Source: Pseudomonadota bacterium (GTDB lineage Bacteria > Pseudomonadota > Alphaproteobacteria > Sphingomonadales > Sphingomonadaceae). Taken from it: a stretch of DNA of 64,000 bases. The position numbers and the translations under genes are program-made. Each line of letters starts with the position of its first letter. Position 1 is the stretch's first letter. The notes under the pieces were generated by a model. It searched no databases. It saw nothing but the letters and a program-made list of their open reading frames with translations, and was not told the origin of the DNA. The stretch lies in NCBI GenBank assembly GCA_023423655.1, contig JAFAFE010000001.1, positions 62,001-126,000 of the forward strand. The letters are read 5' to 3'. Shown one piece after another: positions 23,854-31,626 of the stretch.

Positions 23854-25035
23854 ATGGATGACTTAAGCCTTTGGATGACGGACTATTGGTGGCTCTGCCT
23901 GATCGCGTTGCTGATCGGGGTCAGCACGGCGTACTGGATCTGGTGCGTCGATTGTCCGGGCGACCGGGACGATAGCGATGCGCTCGATTTCGAGCCGCAG
24001 GCCAAAGCCGAACCGCCCAAGCCCTTGGAGCCAAAAAAGCCGGAAATCACCGCCGCGCGCCCGATGAATTTCAAGGATGCGCCGGGCTTTGATACCGGCG
24101 CCAAGGTCGCGGGCGCTGCGGCAGCGGGCGCGGCAGGATTGGCCGCAGCCGCGGTCGCCAAGAGCAGCGCGGCGGAACCTGCGCCGCCACAGACTCCACC
24201 AACCCCGCCCGAACCAGCGCCGCCAACGCCTGCGCCGGAAGCGGTGGTGGATAAAGCGGTCGCGGCCAAACCGGTCAAAACCGCTGCTGTAAAAGCCGCG
24301 CCCAAGGCGGCGGCCAAGCCCAAGGAAACCGCGCCCAAGCCGGTTGCAAAAGCGCCACAAAAGGCTGCTGTCAAAACAGCGGCTAAAACCGCCGCGCCGG
24401 TTGCGAAAAAGGCGGAGCCGGTAAAGCTTGCCCCGACCAAGGCCGCGCCCGCCAAGGCTACGCCTGCCAAGAAAGTGGATAAGCCTGCGGCCAAAGCGCC
24501 CGTGAAGGCAGAAGCTAAGGCTCCGGTCAAAACAGCGGCGGTTAAGGCGGCTCCTGCGGTGAAGGCTGCGGCCAAAGCACCGGCCAAAACCCCAGCTAAA
24601 ACCGTAGCGAAACCGGCGGCCAAAGCTGCACCCAAGGCGGAAGCGAAGCCCAAAACCGACACCAAGCCCAAAGCCGCACCCAAAGCGGCTCCGGCCAAAA
24701 AAGCGCCTGCCGTGGCTGCCCTCGGGGCCGTTATGGCGCAGGACGGGCGGCCCAAGGTTGCGGGCGCGGGGTCGGCTGCTGCGGACCAGTTGGAGCTGAT
24801 CAAGGGCGTCGGTCCCAAGCTGAACAGCCTGTTGGTCAGCATCGGCATCACCCGCTTTGCGCAGATCGCGGCCTGGTCGAAGGCCGATGTCGCCGAAGTC
24901 GACCAATATCTCGGCATCTTCGCAGGCCGCATCACCCGCGACAATTGGGTTGATCAGGCGGGCTATCTCGCCAAGGGCGACCTTGCCGGATTTGCCAAAA
25001 AATATGGCGAAGTCGGCAGCGAAATCAAAAAATAA
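23854..25035 (+). CDS. membrane-anchored histone H1-like protein with C-terminal HhH domain
   Basis: A 393-residue protein in four parts: an N-terminal Trp-rich transmembrane helix (about 8-30), an acidic segment (about 31-45), a long Ala/Lys/Pro low-complexity region (about 85-300) made of AKAP/KAAPK-like repeats resembling histone H1 tails, and a C-terminal helix-hairpin-helix domain (about 318-375, 'LELIKGVGPKLNSLLVSIG' and 'IAAWSKADVAEVDQYLG'). HhH domains of this kind bind DNA non-specifically or mediate protein contacts. The lysine-rich part should be cytoplasmic. Function is unknown; tethering of nucleic acid to the membrane is my inference. A strong terminator follows. Confidence 0.8.
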   Translation: MDDLSLWMTDYWWLCLIALLIGVSTAYWIWCVDCPGDRDDSDALDFEPQAKAEPPKPLEPKKPEITAARPMNFKDAPGFDTGAKVAGAAAAGAAGLAAAAVAKSSAAEPAPPQTPPTPPEPAPPTPAPEAVVDKAVAAKPVKTAAVKAAPKAAAKPKETAPKPVAKAPQKAAVKTAAKTAAPVAKKAEPVKLAPTKAAPAKATPAKKVDKPAAKAPVKAEAKAPVKTAAVKAAPAVKAAAKAPAKTPAKTVAKPAAKAAPKAEAKPKTDTKPKAAPKAAPAKKAPAVAALGAVMAQDGRPKVAGAGSAAADQLELIKGVGPKLNSLLVSIGITRFAQIAAWSKADVAEVDQYLGIFAGRITRDNWVDQAGYLAKGDLAGFAKKYGEVGSEIKK

Positions 25036-25071
25036 AGCTATAAGTTACCCGCACCCCTTGCGGGACACGAC

Positions 25072-25104
25072 AGGGCGGGAGCAGCAATGCCCCCGCCCTT
25101 TTTT
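25072..25104 (+). terminator. intrinsic terminator after the H1-like gene
   Basis: AGGGCGGG and CCCGCCCT form an 8-bp stem followed by a run of six T. It closes the OmpA-like/micropeptide/H1-like operon. Confidence 0.85.
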
Positions 25105-25130
25105 GCGTGCGGGGTTCGTCCCATCGAATC

Positions 25131-25218
25131 GTCATTGCGAGCGCCGCAAGGCGCGCGGCAATCCAGAGCCGCGCAGAGCCGCCCTGGATTGCTTCGTCAC
25201 TTCGTTCCTCGCAATGAC
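25131..25218. repeat. interspersed palindrome, family A, copy 1
   Basis: Bounded by GTCATTGCGAGCG and CTCGCAATGAC, with inner arms GGCAATCCAGAG and CTGGATTGCTTCGTC, giving a long imperfect hairpin of 88 bases. Other copies are at 30531, 55055 and, degenerate, at 42119. Such elements are widespread in sphingomonads and some other alphaproteobacteria. It lies between convergent genes. Confidence 0.85.
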
Positions 25219-25276
25219 GGAGGACTATATAATGGCGGAGGGTATATAATGTCGGGCCCCTGACGGCTTCCGAACA

Positions 25277-26626
25277 TCACCGGATCGACGATACCAGCAG
25301 CTTGTCGATCTTGCGGCCGTCCATATCGACCACTTCGAAACGCCAGCCTTGATCTTCAAATATTTCGCCGACTTGCGGCAAATGTTTGAGGACATAGAGC
25401 GCATGGCCTGCCGCGGTCGCATAATCGCGCTCGTCATCCAGTTCGAGGCCCAGCCGGTCGGCCAGCGCATCTGCCGACATAGAGCCGGATATGAGGTAGC
25501 TGCCATCCTCCCGCTCGACCACATTGGGTTCGGTGCCAATATCCTGATCGGAAGCAAATTCGCCCGCAATCGCCGACAAGAGATCGGCGGGGGTGACGAT
25601 GCCTTCAAAATGACCATATTCGTCATGGACGAGCAGCATCGGCACTTCGGCATGGCGCAGGCGGTTGAGCGCGTCCATCGCCTCGATCTGGTCGGGCACG
25701 ACTTCGGCCTTGCGCATCAGCGTGCGTACATCGAGCTTTTCACCACGGAACAGCGCAGCGGCAACGTCGCGCGATTGCACCACGCCGATCACCTTGTCTA
25801 TTGACCCTTCGGTCACCGGGATGCGCGTGTGCGGCGTTTCGGACAGCGCGGCGCGGATGTCCTGCACGTCATTATCTGCGTCGATCCAGTCGACATCGGT
25901 GCGCGGCGTCATCACCTCGCGCACCGGCCGGTCGGCAAGCCGCACCACGCCGGTGATAATCTGGCGCTCGCTATCGTCGATCACGCCCGATTTGGTCGCT
26001 TCGGCAACGACCAGGTGCAATTCTTCCGCCGTCACATGATTTTCCGATTCGCGGTTCATCCGGAGCAAACGGAACACCAGCGCGCTGCTGCCGTCGAGCA
26101 GCCACACAAAGGGACCGGTCAGCTTGGACAGCCACAGCATCGGGGTGGCCATTAACGCGGCAATCGGTTCGGGCGAGCGCAGCGCGATCTGCTTTGGCAC
26201 CAACTCGCCGATGATGAGCGAGATATAGGTGGTCAGCACAATCACGATGGTGAAACCGGCGGTCTGGGCGGTCTGGGGGTCCAGCCCCATATAAAGTTCC
26301 AGTCGCTTGGCGACGGGGCCGCCAAGGCTCGCGCCCGAATAAGCACCCGCCAAAATCCCGATCAGCGTGATGCCGATCTGCACGGTTGACAAGAATTTAC
26401 CCGGATTATCGGACAGCCGGATGGCGACCGCTGCACCCTTTTTTCCGGCCCGTTCGAGCGCCTGTAAACGCGGGCGGCGGGCCGAAACAATCGCCAGTTC
26501 GGACATGGCGAAGAGGCCGTTCAGCGCGACCAGTCCGACGATGATGGCGACGTCCATCCATGGAAAGGGGGTAAGGGCGGGGGTGAGCGCGGGGGCCGAA
26601 GCAAGGCTCAGAGATGCGGCGCTCAT
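25277..26626 (-). CDS. CNNM/CBS-domain transporter (HlyC/CorC family)
   Basis: A 449-residue membrane protein. A DUF21/CNNM domain with about four helices (about 25-210: 'VALNGLFAMSELAIVSARRPRLQAL', 'STVQIGITLIGILAGAYSGA', 'LIIGELVPKQIALRSPE') is followed by paired CBS domains (about 230-350: 'VREVMTPRTDVDWI', 'GVVQSRDVAAAL', 'GIVTPADLL') and a C-terminal CorC_HlyC domain ('EDGSYLISGSMSADAL'). The family exports magnesium or sodium or modulates divalent-cation efflux, sensing adenine nucleotides through CBS; older annotations as hemolysins are misleading. It stands alone on the minus strand. Confidence 0.9.
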   Translation of the reverse strand: MSAASLSLASAPALTPALTPFPWMDVAIIVGLVALNGLFAMSELAIVSARRPRLQALERAGKKGAAVAIRLSDNPGKFLSTVQIGITLIGILAGAYSGASLGGPVAKRLELYMGLDPQTAQTAGFTIVIVLTTYISLIIGELVPKQIALRSPEPIAALMATPMLWLSKLTGPFVWLLDGSSALVFRLLRMNRESENHVTAEELHLVVAEATKSGVIDDSERQIITGVVRLADRPVREVMTPRTDVDWIDADNDVQDIRAALSETPHTRIPVTEGSIDKVIGVVQSRDVAAALFRGEKLDVRTLMRKAEVVPDQIEAMDALNRLRHAEVPMLLVHDEYGHFEGIVTPADLLSAIAGEFASDQDIGTEPNVVEREDGSYLISGSMSADALADRLGLELDDERDYATAAGHALYVLKHLPQVGEIFEDQGWRFEVVDMDGRKIDKLLVSSIR

Positions 26627-26957
26627 GCGCTGGAATCCTTACACTTTCGGGGTCGATGCCCCTCGCTACTGTCCTCGTCTTCGCCTTCCTGAAAGGCGGC
26701 TCGCTCTGTCGTCGCGCGTTCCAAAAGCTTTTGGTATCCTTTACCCGAAAAGAGGGTCTCCCGGCAAAAGACCCGAAAATGCGCCGGAGATGAAAAAGCT
26801 TCTTAGCGCAGTTTCTGAAGAAACCACAACATTCTGCTCACTTGTTGTTCACGCGCCTGTCACGAAACTAGAGGAACCTTGACGTCACAAGCGCGTTAGT
26901 GCGGCGGTGTAGTCGTGCCGATAATAATAGTAGTTAATAATCAGGAAGGACATTCTT
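26627..26957. other. divergent intergenic region with palindromes
   Basis: A 331-base gap between the divergent CNNM and OmpA-lipoprotein genes, more AT-rich than its flanks. It contains a perfect 14-base palindrome CCAAAAGCTTTTGG (26721-26734), a hairpin GGGTCT/AGACCC (26754-26774), GTTTC-tgaa-GAAAC, and the 8-base palindrome TGACGTCA (26880-26887). These are candidate regulatory sites for either gene. No coding sequence is supported, and no promoter hexamers stand out. Confidence 0.5.
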
Positions 26958-27641
26958 ATGACACGCAAAGGGAAAATGCTGATTGGGGCAGCTATGGTCG
27001 CTTCGCTCACCGTAGCGGGCTGTGTTACCGACCCCAACACCGGAAAACAGACAGTATCGACCAAGGGCGCGGTCGGCGGCGTTATCGGCGCTGTGGCCGG
27101 CTATTTTGCAGGCGACCTGATCGGCGGCAAGCGCGATCGCACCGAAAAGATTTTGGGTGCGGGCATCGGCGCGGTCGCGGGCGGCGCGGTGGGCACCTAT
27201 ATGGACCGCCAGAAAAAGCAGCTTGAAGAACAGACCGCAGGGTCAGGCATTGATGTGAGCCAGGAGGGCAATGACCTCATCCTCAACATGCCGGGCGATG
27301 TGACGTTCGACACCTCGCGCTGGGACATCAAGCCGGAATTCCAGATGACGCTCAACAATGTTGCGCGCACGCTGAACCAGTATCCCAGCACCTATATCGA
27401 CATTTACGGCCACACCGATTCGACCGGCAGCGACGCGCTCAACATGACCTTGTCGCAAAACCGCGCCAATTCGGTGATGAGCTATTTGTCGTCGCAAGGC
27501 GTGAACCGTGCGCGTATCGCGACCACCGGCTTTGGCGAAACCCGCCTGAAATGCGTGCCGGAAGCGACCGCAGCGGACCGCCAGTGCAACCGCCGCGTCG
27601 AAATCCGCATCGTTCCCGTTACACAAAGTGACGTGAACTAA
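26958..27641 (+). CDS. OmpA-family lipoprotein with glycine-zipper segment
   Basis: A 227-residue protein. The lipoprotein signal ends 'SLTVAGC' (lipidated Cys near residue 22). A glycine-zipper region (about 40-80, 'GAVGGVIGAVAGYFAGDLIGG', 'GAGIGAVAGGAVGTYMD') precedes an OmpA_C domain (about 105-215: 'VTFDTSRWDIKPEF', 'IDIYGHTDSTGSDALNMTLSQNRANSV', 'GFGETRL', 'CNRRVEIRIVP'). It resembles YiaD/Pal-like outer-membrane proteins that bind peptidoglycan. It has a good ribosome binding site (AGGAAGGA) and is followed by a terminator. Confidence 0.92.
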   Translation: MTRKGKMLIGAAMVASLTVAGCVTDPNTGKQTVSTKGAVGGVIGAVAGYFAGDLIGGKRDRTEKILGAGIGAVAGGAVGTYMDRQKKQLEEQTAGSGIDVSQEGNDLILNMPGDVTFDTSRWDIKPEFQMTLNNVARTLNQYPSTYIDIYGHTDSTGSDALNMTLSQNRANSVMSYLSSQGVNRARIATTGFGETRLKCVPEATAADRQCNRRVEIRIVPVTQSDVN

Positions 27642-27700
27642 GCGCGGTTTTCTGCTATTAACGTAAATGTCCGAAAGGGAAACCTTCGGGTCGCACGGGT

Positions 27701-27728
27701 GCCCCGGTCTGTATAGGCCGGGGCATTT
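27701..27728 (+). terminator. intrinsic terminator after the OmpA lipoprotein gene
   Basis: GCCCCGG and CCGGGGC form a 7-bp stem followed by ATTTT. A weaker hairpin (CCGAAAGG/CCTTCGG) precedes it. The stem may also serve marC, which converges. Confidence 0.8.
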
Positions 27729-27764
27729 TGCTTTGGAGGGCAGAAAAGCGGCGCTTGGCGTCCT

Positions 27765-28388
27765 TTAAATCCCGAAACTGCCCTTCAGACCGTCGACCAC
27801 AAATTGCGCGGCAAGCGCTGCGAGCAGTACGCCGAGCAGGCGGGTGATGACCGCTTCGATCTTTTCACCGACCAGCCGCATTAGCGGGCCTGCGGTCAAT
27901 AAGGCCACCAGCGTAATCACCAGCACCGCTGCGAGCGCCCCCAGCACGACCAGCAATTCCTGCGGCGTATCGGAACGCGACACCATCAGCATCACGCTGG
28001 CAATCGACCCCGGCCCCGCAATCATCGGCATCGCCATCGGAAAGATTGACACATCTTCAATTTCCGGTGTTTCGCGGATTTCGCGCGCGCGTTCTTCGCG
28101 GCGCTGGGTGCGTTTTTCAAACACCATATCGAGCGCGATGAGGAACAGCATGAGGCCGCCCGCAATACGGAACGCATCAAGGCTGATGCCGAGCAGCCCA
28201 AGCAATTCCCGCCCGACCAGTGCAAACAGGAGCAGGATGCCGCCCGCCACCACTACCGCGCGGACCGCCATAGTGCGGCGCTGCTGCGTCGTCGCGCCGG
28301 TGGTGAGGCTGGCATAAATGGGCGCGCAGCCCGGCGGGTCGATAATCACCAGCAGGCTGATAAAGGCAGAGATAAACAGCTCGTCCAT
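27765..28388 (-). CDS. marC: MarC family integral membrane protein
   Basis: A 207-residue protein with six predicted helices, beginning 'MDELFISAFISLLVIIDPPGCAPIYASL', the characteristic MarC N-terminus with its Asp-Pro-Pro-Gly. 'FPMAMPMIAGPGSIASVMLM' is the other conserved loop. The function of the UPF0056/MarC family is unsettled; small-molecule transport is proposed, and a role in multiple antibiotic resistance has been withdrawn. Its start overlaps the stop of the preceding gene (TGATG), so it is the last gene of a coupled chain. Confidence 0.9.
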   Translation of the reverse strand: MDELFISAFISLLVIIDPPGCAPIYASLTTGATTQQRRTMAVRAVVVAGGILLLFALVGRELLGLLGISLDAFRIAGGLMLFLIALDMVFEKRTQRREERAREIRETPEIEDVSIFPMAMPMIAGPGSIASVMLMVSRSDTPQELLVVLGALAAVLVITLVALLTAGPLMRLVGEKIEAVITRLLGVLLAALAAQFVVDGLKGSFGI

Positions 28389-29143
28389 CAGGAGGCCGCC
28401 CCCGTCGCCTTGCGCGGTAGCGGCAGGTCGATCATGCCCGGAATCACACCATCCCACAGCTCGACCATGAGTGCCTGTGCGCCATCCGGATCGGTGCGCA
28501 CGGTCCATCTTAAGGACCGGTCGGCAGACACCCCTTCCTTGGGGAATTTTGTCCCGACCGGATAGGGCGCGGGAAGCCGTTCGGTAGGAATATTGCTGCA
28601 AGCCGCCACGCTGGTTTCGACAAGTTCCGGACCGTCTTCAGCGGCATCGCTTGCTGATGCGGCATCTATGGTCGCAAAATCTGTAGTTGCGGCCGTCGCC
28701 AGCCATTTCCACTGCTTGAGCACATCCTTGCGTCCGCGCCCGTCGCCTTGCCGTTGCCACACGGTAACAAATTGTCCGCTTGCGCTATTTTCGCCCTGCC
28801 ATCGCCCCGACGCCACCGCGAGCGCACCGTCGCAGGACATCAGCACGCGGCGGACCGTGCGGTTCATCGACGGCGGCGCATAGCCGCTTTTCCGGAGCGC
28901 CGCTTGGGCCGCAACCATATCGGGCGTAAACATGACCGCATCGGAGGTTGCGGTTTCCAGCAAGGCCACCACCACGCCCTTTTCGCGCGCGAGTCGCGAC
29001 AGCGCCATTTCGGCGGCCACGACCGCGCTCGGCGTTGCATCGACCCGCACTTCGGGGCGGCGGCGCGCATCGGCGGCTGTGCTGGCGACCATCAGGCTCC
29101 CCGTCGCGGCTAGGGCTCCTGCAAGGAAAAACGCGCCGCGCAT
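28388..29143 (-). CDS. secreted protein with NTF2/SnoaL-like (DUF4440-type) domain
   Basis: A 251-residue protein with a signal peptide (about 1-27, cut after 'STAADA'). The region about 38-145 reads as an NTF2-like fold: an initial helix 'AAEMALSRLAREKGV', 'SDAVMFTPDMVAAQ', and strands 'CDGALAVASGRWQ' and 'GQFVTVWQRQGDG'. The remainder has a Cys in 'VAACSNIP' and no recognised motif. The substrate is unknown. It is coupled to folD upstream (TGATG) and marC downstream (TGATG). A GTG three bases earlier is an alternative start. Confidence 0.7.
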   Translation of the reverse strand: MRGAFFLAGALAATGSLMVASTAADARRRPEVRVDATPSAVVAAEMALSRLAREKGVVVALLETATSDAVMFTPDMVAAQAALRKSGYAPPSMNRTVRRVLMSCDGALAVASGRWQGENSASGQFVTVWQRQGDGRGRKDVLKQWKWLATAATTDFATIDAASASDAAEDGPELVETSVAACSNIPTERLPAPYPVGTKFPKEGVSADRSLRWTVRTDPDGAQALMVELWDGVIPGMIDLPLPRKATGAAS

Positions 29144-30045
29144 CACAAGCCTTCCGGATCAGCGAGGCCTTCGCGGCGGCTGGCAGCAACCAGCGTGTTG
29201 CGCAACAACACCGCAATCGTCATCGGCCCGACGCCGCCCGGCACCGGGGTGATCGCGCCCGCCACGCTTTCGGCCTCGTCAAACGCCACATCGCCTACCA
29301 GTCGCGTCTTGCCCGGCTCGTCGCTGGCGATGCGGTTGATGCCGACATCTATGACCACCGCGCCGGGCTTCAGCCAATCGCCGCGCACCATATTCGGGCG
29401 ACCGACAGCGGCGACAACAATGTCCGCGCGGCGGATGACAGCGGGGAGGTCGACGGTGCGGCTATGCGCGAGCGTGACGGTCGCATTTTCCTGGATCAAA
29501 AGCTGCGCCATCGGCTTGCCGACAATGTTGGAGCGGCCAATCACCACCGCTTCCTTGCCCGACAAATCGCCGATCCGGTCTTTCAATAGCATGAGCGAGC
29601 CAAGCGGGGTGCAAGGCGTCAGCGCATTGGCCCCGATGGCAAGCCGCCCCGCATTGACCGGATGGAAACCATCCACATCCTTGTCGGGGTCGATCATGTC
29701 GATGACCTTCTTGTCATCCAGCCCGTCGGGCAGCGGCAATTGCACAAGGATGCCATCGACCGCCGGATTATCGTTCAACTGTTCGACCAGTTCGATCAGG
29801 GTTTCCTGCGTGGTGTCGGCGGGGAGCCTATGTTCAAAACTTTCCATGCCGACCTCGCGGCACGCTTTGCCTTTGGAGCGGACATAGACCGCGCTCGCCG
29901 GATCTTCGCCGACCAGCACCACCGCCAGCCCCGGCGCGCGACCGGTTTGCGCCTTGAACGCGGCCACCCCGGTCGCAATCCGCCCGCGCAAAGCGGCAGC
30001 AAAAGCTTTACCGTCGATAATTTTTTCCGACGCCATCGCCATCAT
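29143..30045 (-). CDS. folD: bifunctional methylenetetrahydrofolate dehydrogenase/cyclohydrolase
   Basis: A 300-residue FolD of normal length, interconverting methylene-, methenyl- and formyl-tetrahydrofolate for purine and methionine formation. Motifs: 'YVRSKGKACREVGM' (catalytic Tyr and Lys), 'GILVQLPLPDGLD', 'DVDGFHPVNAGRL', 'CTPLGSL', 'VIGRSNIVGKPMAQLL' (NADP turn) and 'TPVPGGVGPMTIAVLLRNT'. Several in-frame ATGs lie at the start; the first overlaps the yggT stop. Purine genes purD, purA and guaA elsewhere in the window use its product pathway. Confidence 0.95.
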   Translation of the reverse strand: MMAMASEKIIDGKAFAAALRGRIATGVAAFKAQTGRAPGLAVVLVGEDPASAVYVRSKGKACREVGMESFEHRLPADTTQETLIELVEQLNDNPAVDGILVQLPLPDGLDDKKVIDMIDPDKDVDGFHPVNAGRLAIGANALTPCTPLGSLMLLKDRIGDLSGKEAVVIGRSNIVGKPMAQLLIQENATVTLAHSRTVDLPAVIRRADIVVAAVGRPNMVRGDWLKPGAVVIDVGINRIASDEPGKTRLVGDVAFDEAESVAGAITPVPGGVGPMTIAVLLRNTLVAASRREGLADPEGL

Positions 30046-30335
30046 CCGATCAACGCACCGAAGATGCTCGGCAGCAAAGTGCTGCGCACGAAAAAGACGA
30101 TGAGTAACACCACCATCGGCGTCAGGTCGAGCGCGCCGAAATCGGGCATGATTTTGCGGATCGGGCGATAGACCGGCTCGGTCAACTTATCGAGCGCGAA
30201 ATAGATTTGCCGCACCGTGTCGCTATTATTGCCCAGCACATTGAACGCCACCAGCCAGGACAGGATCGCCTGGGCAATGATAATCCAGGTCAGGATCATC
30301 AGAATATAGTCGATAAGGCTATAGAGCAGCATCAT
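30042..30335 (-). CDS. yggT: YggT family membrane protein
   Basis: A 97-residue protein with two hydrophobic segments (about 3-30 and 70-92) and the family core 'ILSWLVAFNVLGNNSDTVRQIYF', 'LTEPVYRPIRKIMPDFG', 'LDLTPMVVLLIVFF'. The family is linked to osmotic or ion homeostasis and to division-site genes in other bacteria; the precise role is unknown. The stop overlaps folD (ATGA), starting a four-gene coupled chain. Confidence 0.9.
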   Translation of the reverse strand: MMLLYSLIDYILMILTWIIIAQAILSWLVAFNVLGNNSDTVRQIYFALDKLTEPVYRPIRKIMPDFGALDLTPMVVLLIVFFVRSTLLPSIFGALIG

Positions 30336-30464
30336 GGCGGCGGGTTATTCCCTCAAATTTCGGTGATACCCACGCGAATAGCCGAGTGACCGGAGCGCGA
30401 CAAGTGCGAAGGCGTGGGGGTGGTCAGGGATTTATGCGACGCCGCGACGGCGTGAAGACTTTCT

Positions 30465-30699
30465 GGTTCACGCGGAGGCGCAGAGGGCGCGGAGATTTGG
30501 GGGATAGGGAAGGCCACTTATTCCCTTCCCGTCATTGCGAGCGCCGCAGGCGCGCGGCAATCCAGAGTAGCTCTACGCAACACTGGATTGCTTCGTCGCT
30601 TCGCTCCTCGCAATGACGACTTTGCGGGGCAGCCTTCCCGCCTCTGCGTCTCAGCGTGAACCCGAACGCCCTTCGCGTCTCCGCGCCTCCGCGTGAGCC
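30465..30699. repeat. nested composite palindrome (family D arms around family A, copy 2)
   Basis: The outer left arm, GGTTCACGCGGAGGCGCAG and AGGGCGCGGAG (30465-30494), is answered on the other strand by CCTCTGCGTCTCAGCGTGAACC (split here: CCTCTGCGTC at 30640, AGCGTGAACC to 30662) and again by CTCCGCGCCTCCGCGTGAGCC (30679-30699). Inside are GGGAAGGC/GCCTTCCC and a full family A palindrome (30531-30617). This fills most of the 376-base gap between yggT and argB; no gene is supported in it. Confidence 0.7.
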
Positions 30700-30711
30700 A
30701 ATCTACGCCTC

Positions 30712-31626
30712 TCAGGCGTGAACCAACGTCCCCGCGCCGGAATCGGTGAAGATTTCCAGCAGCATCGCGTGCGGCACACGGCCATCGAGTATAACCGCCG
30801 CATCAACGCCCTGTTCGACCGCATGGACGCAGGTTTCGAGCTTGGGGATCATGCCGCCGGTGACGGTGCCATCGGCTTGCAAGCCTTGTATGTCGGCGGG
30901 GGTCAGGTCAGTGAGCAAGCGTTTCTCCTTGTCCAGAACCCCCGCTACATCGGTCAGCAGGAACAGGCGCGAGGCCCCCAATGCAGCGGCAATCGCCCCC
31001 GCCATTGTGTCGGCATTGACATTATAGGTATGGCCGTCCGCGCCGATGCCGACGGGGGCTACCACAGGGATGATGCCATCGCCCGACAGCGAATCGAGGA
31101 TGCGCCGGTCCACCGCTACCGGTTCCCCGACAAAGCCCAGATCGACATTGCGCTCTATGCCGCTATCCGGATTGGGCGCGCGCTTGCCGCCGATTTTTTC
31201 GCACAGGACAAGATTGCCGTCCTTGCCCGAAATGCCGACCGCGCGGCCGCCCGCAGCGCCGATCCAGCCGACAATTTCCTTGTTGATGGAGCCCGCCAGC
31301 ACCATTTCGGCTATTTTGGCGGTTTCGGCATCGGTGACACGAAGCCCGCCGATAAACTGGCTTTCGACGCCCAGTTTTTTGAGCATTGCGCCGATTTGCG
31401 GGCCGCCGCCATGCACCACCACGACATTGATACCGATGGCTTTCAACAGCACCACATCTTCGGCAAAATCGCGCGCGGCTTCGGGGTCGCCCATCGCATG
31501 GCCGCCATATTTGACCACAAAAGTCCGCCCCGCATAACGCTGGATATAAGGGAGCGCCTCGGTCAGCGTTTCCGCTTTCGCGAGCATGGCGGGGTCGGGC
31601 GCGTGGCCGGTCGCGTAGGACATCAT
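30712..31626 (-). CDS. argB: acetylglutamate kinase
   Basis: A 304-residue amino-acid kinase, phosphorylating N-acetylglutamate in arginine synthesis. Seen: 'FVVKYGGHAMGD' (Lys and Gly-rich nucleotide loop), 'VVVHGGGPQIG' (acetylglutamate loop), 'GGLRVTD', 'NVNADTMAGAIAAALGA', 'LLTDVAGVLD' and 'GGMIPKLETCVHAVEQGV'. The N-terminal helix of about 25 residues typical of arginine-sensitive hexameric kinases is present ('AKAETLTEALPYIQRYAG'), so feedback inhibition by arginine is likely. Its start overlaps the yhhQ stop (ATGA). Confidence 0.95.
   Translation of the reverse strand: MMSYATGHAPDPAMLAKAETLTEALPYIQRYAGRTFVVKYGGHAMGDPEAARDFAEDVVLLKAIGINVVVVHGGGPQIGAMLKKLGVESQFIGGLRVTDAETAKIAEMVLAGSINKEIVGWIGAAGGRAVGISGKDGNLVLCEKIGGKRAPNPDSGIERNVDLGFVGEPVAVDRRILDSLSGDGIIPVVAPVGIGADGHTYNVNADTMAGAIAAALGASRLFLLTDVAGVLDKEKRLLTDLTPADIQGLQADGTVTGGMIPKLETCVHAVEQGVDAAVILDGRVPHAMLLEIFTDSGAGTLVHA

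Noticed and set aside
23863..24944. Two long minus-strand frames opposite the H1-like gene, Ala/Gly- or Arg/Phe/Gly-rich
   Set aside because: They mirror the repetitive Lys/Ala codons on the plus strand. The plus frame has the ribosome binding site, membrane helix, HhH domain and terminator.
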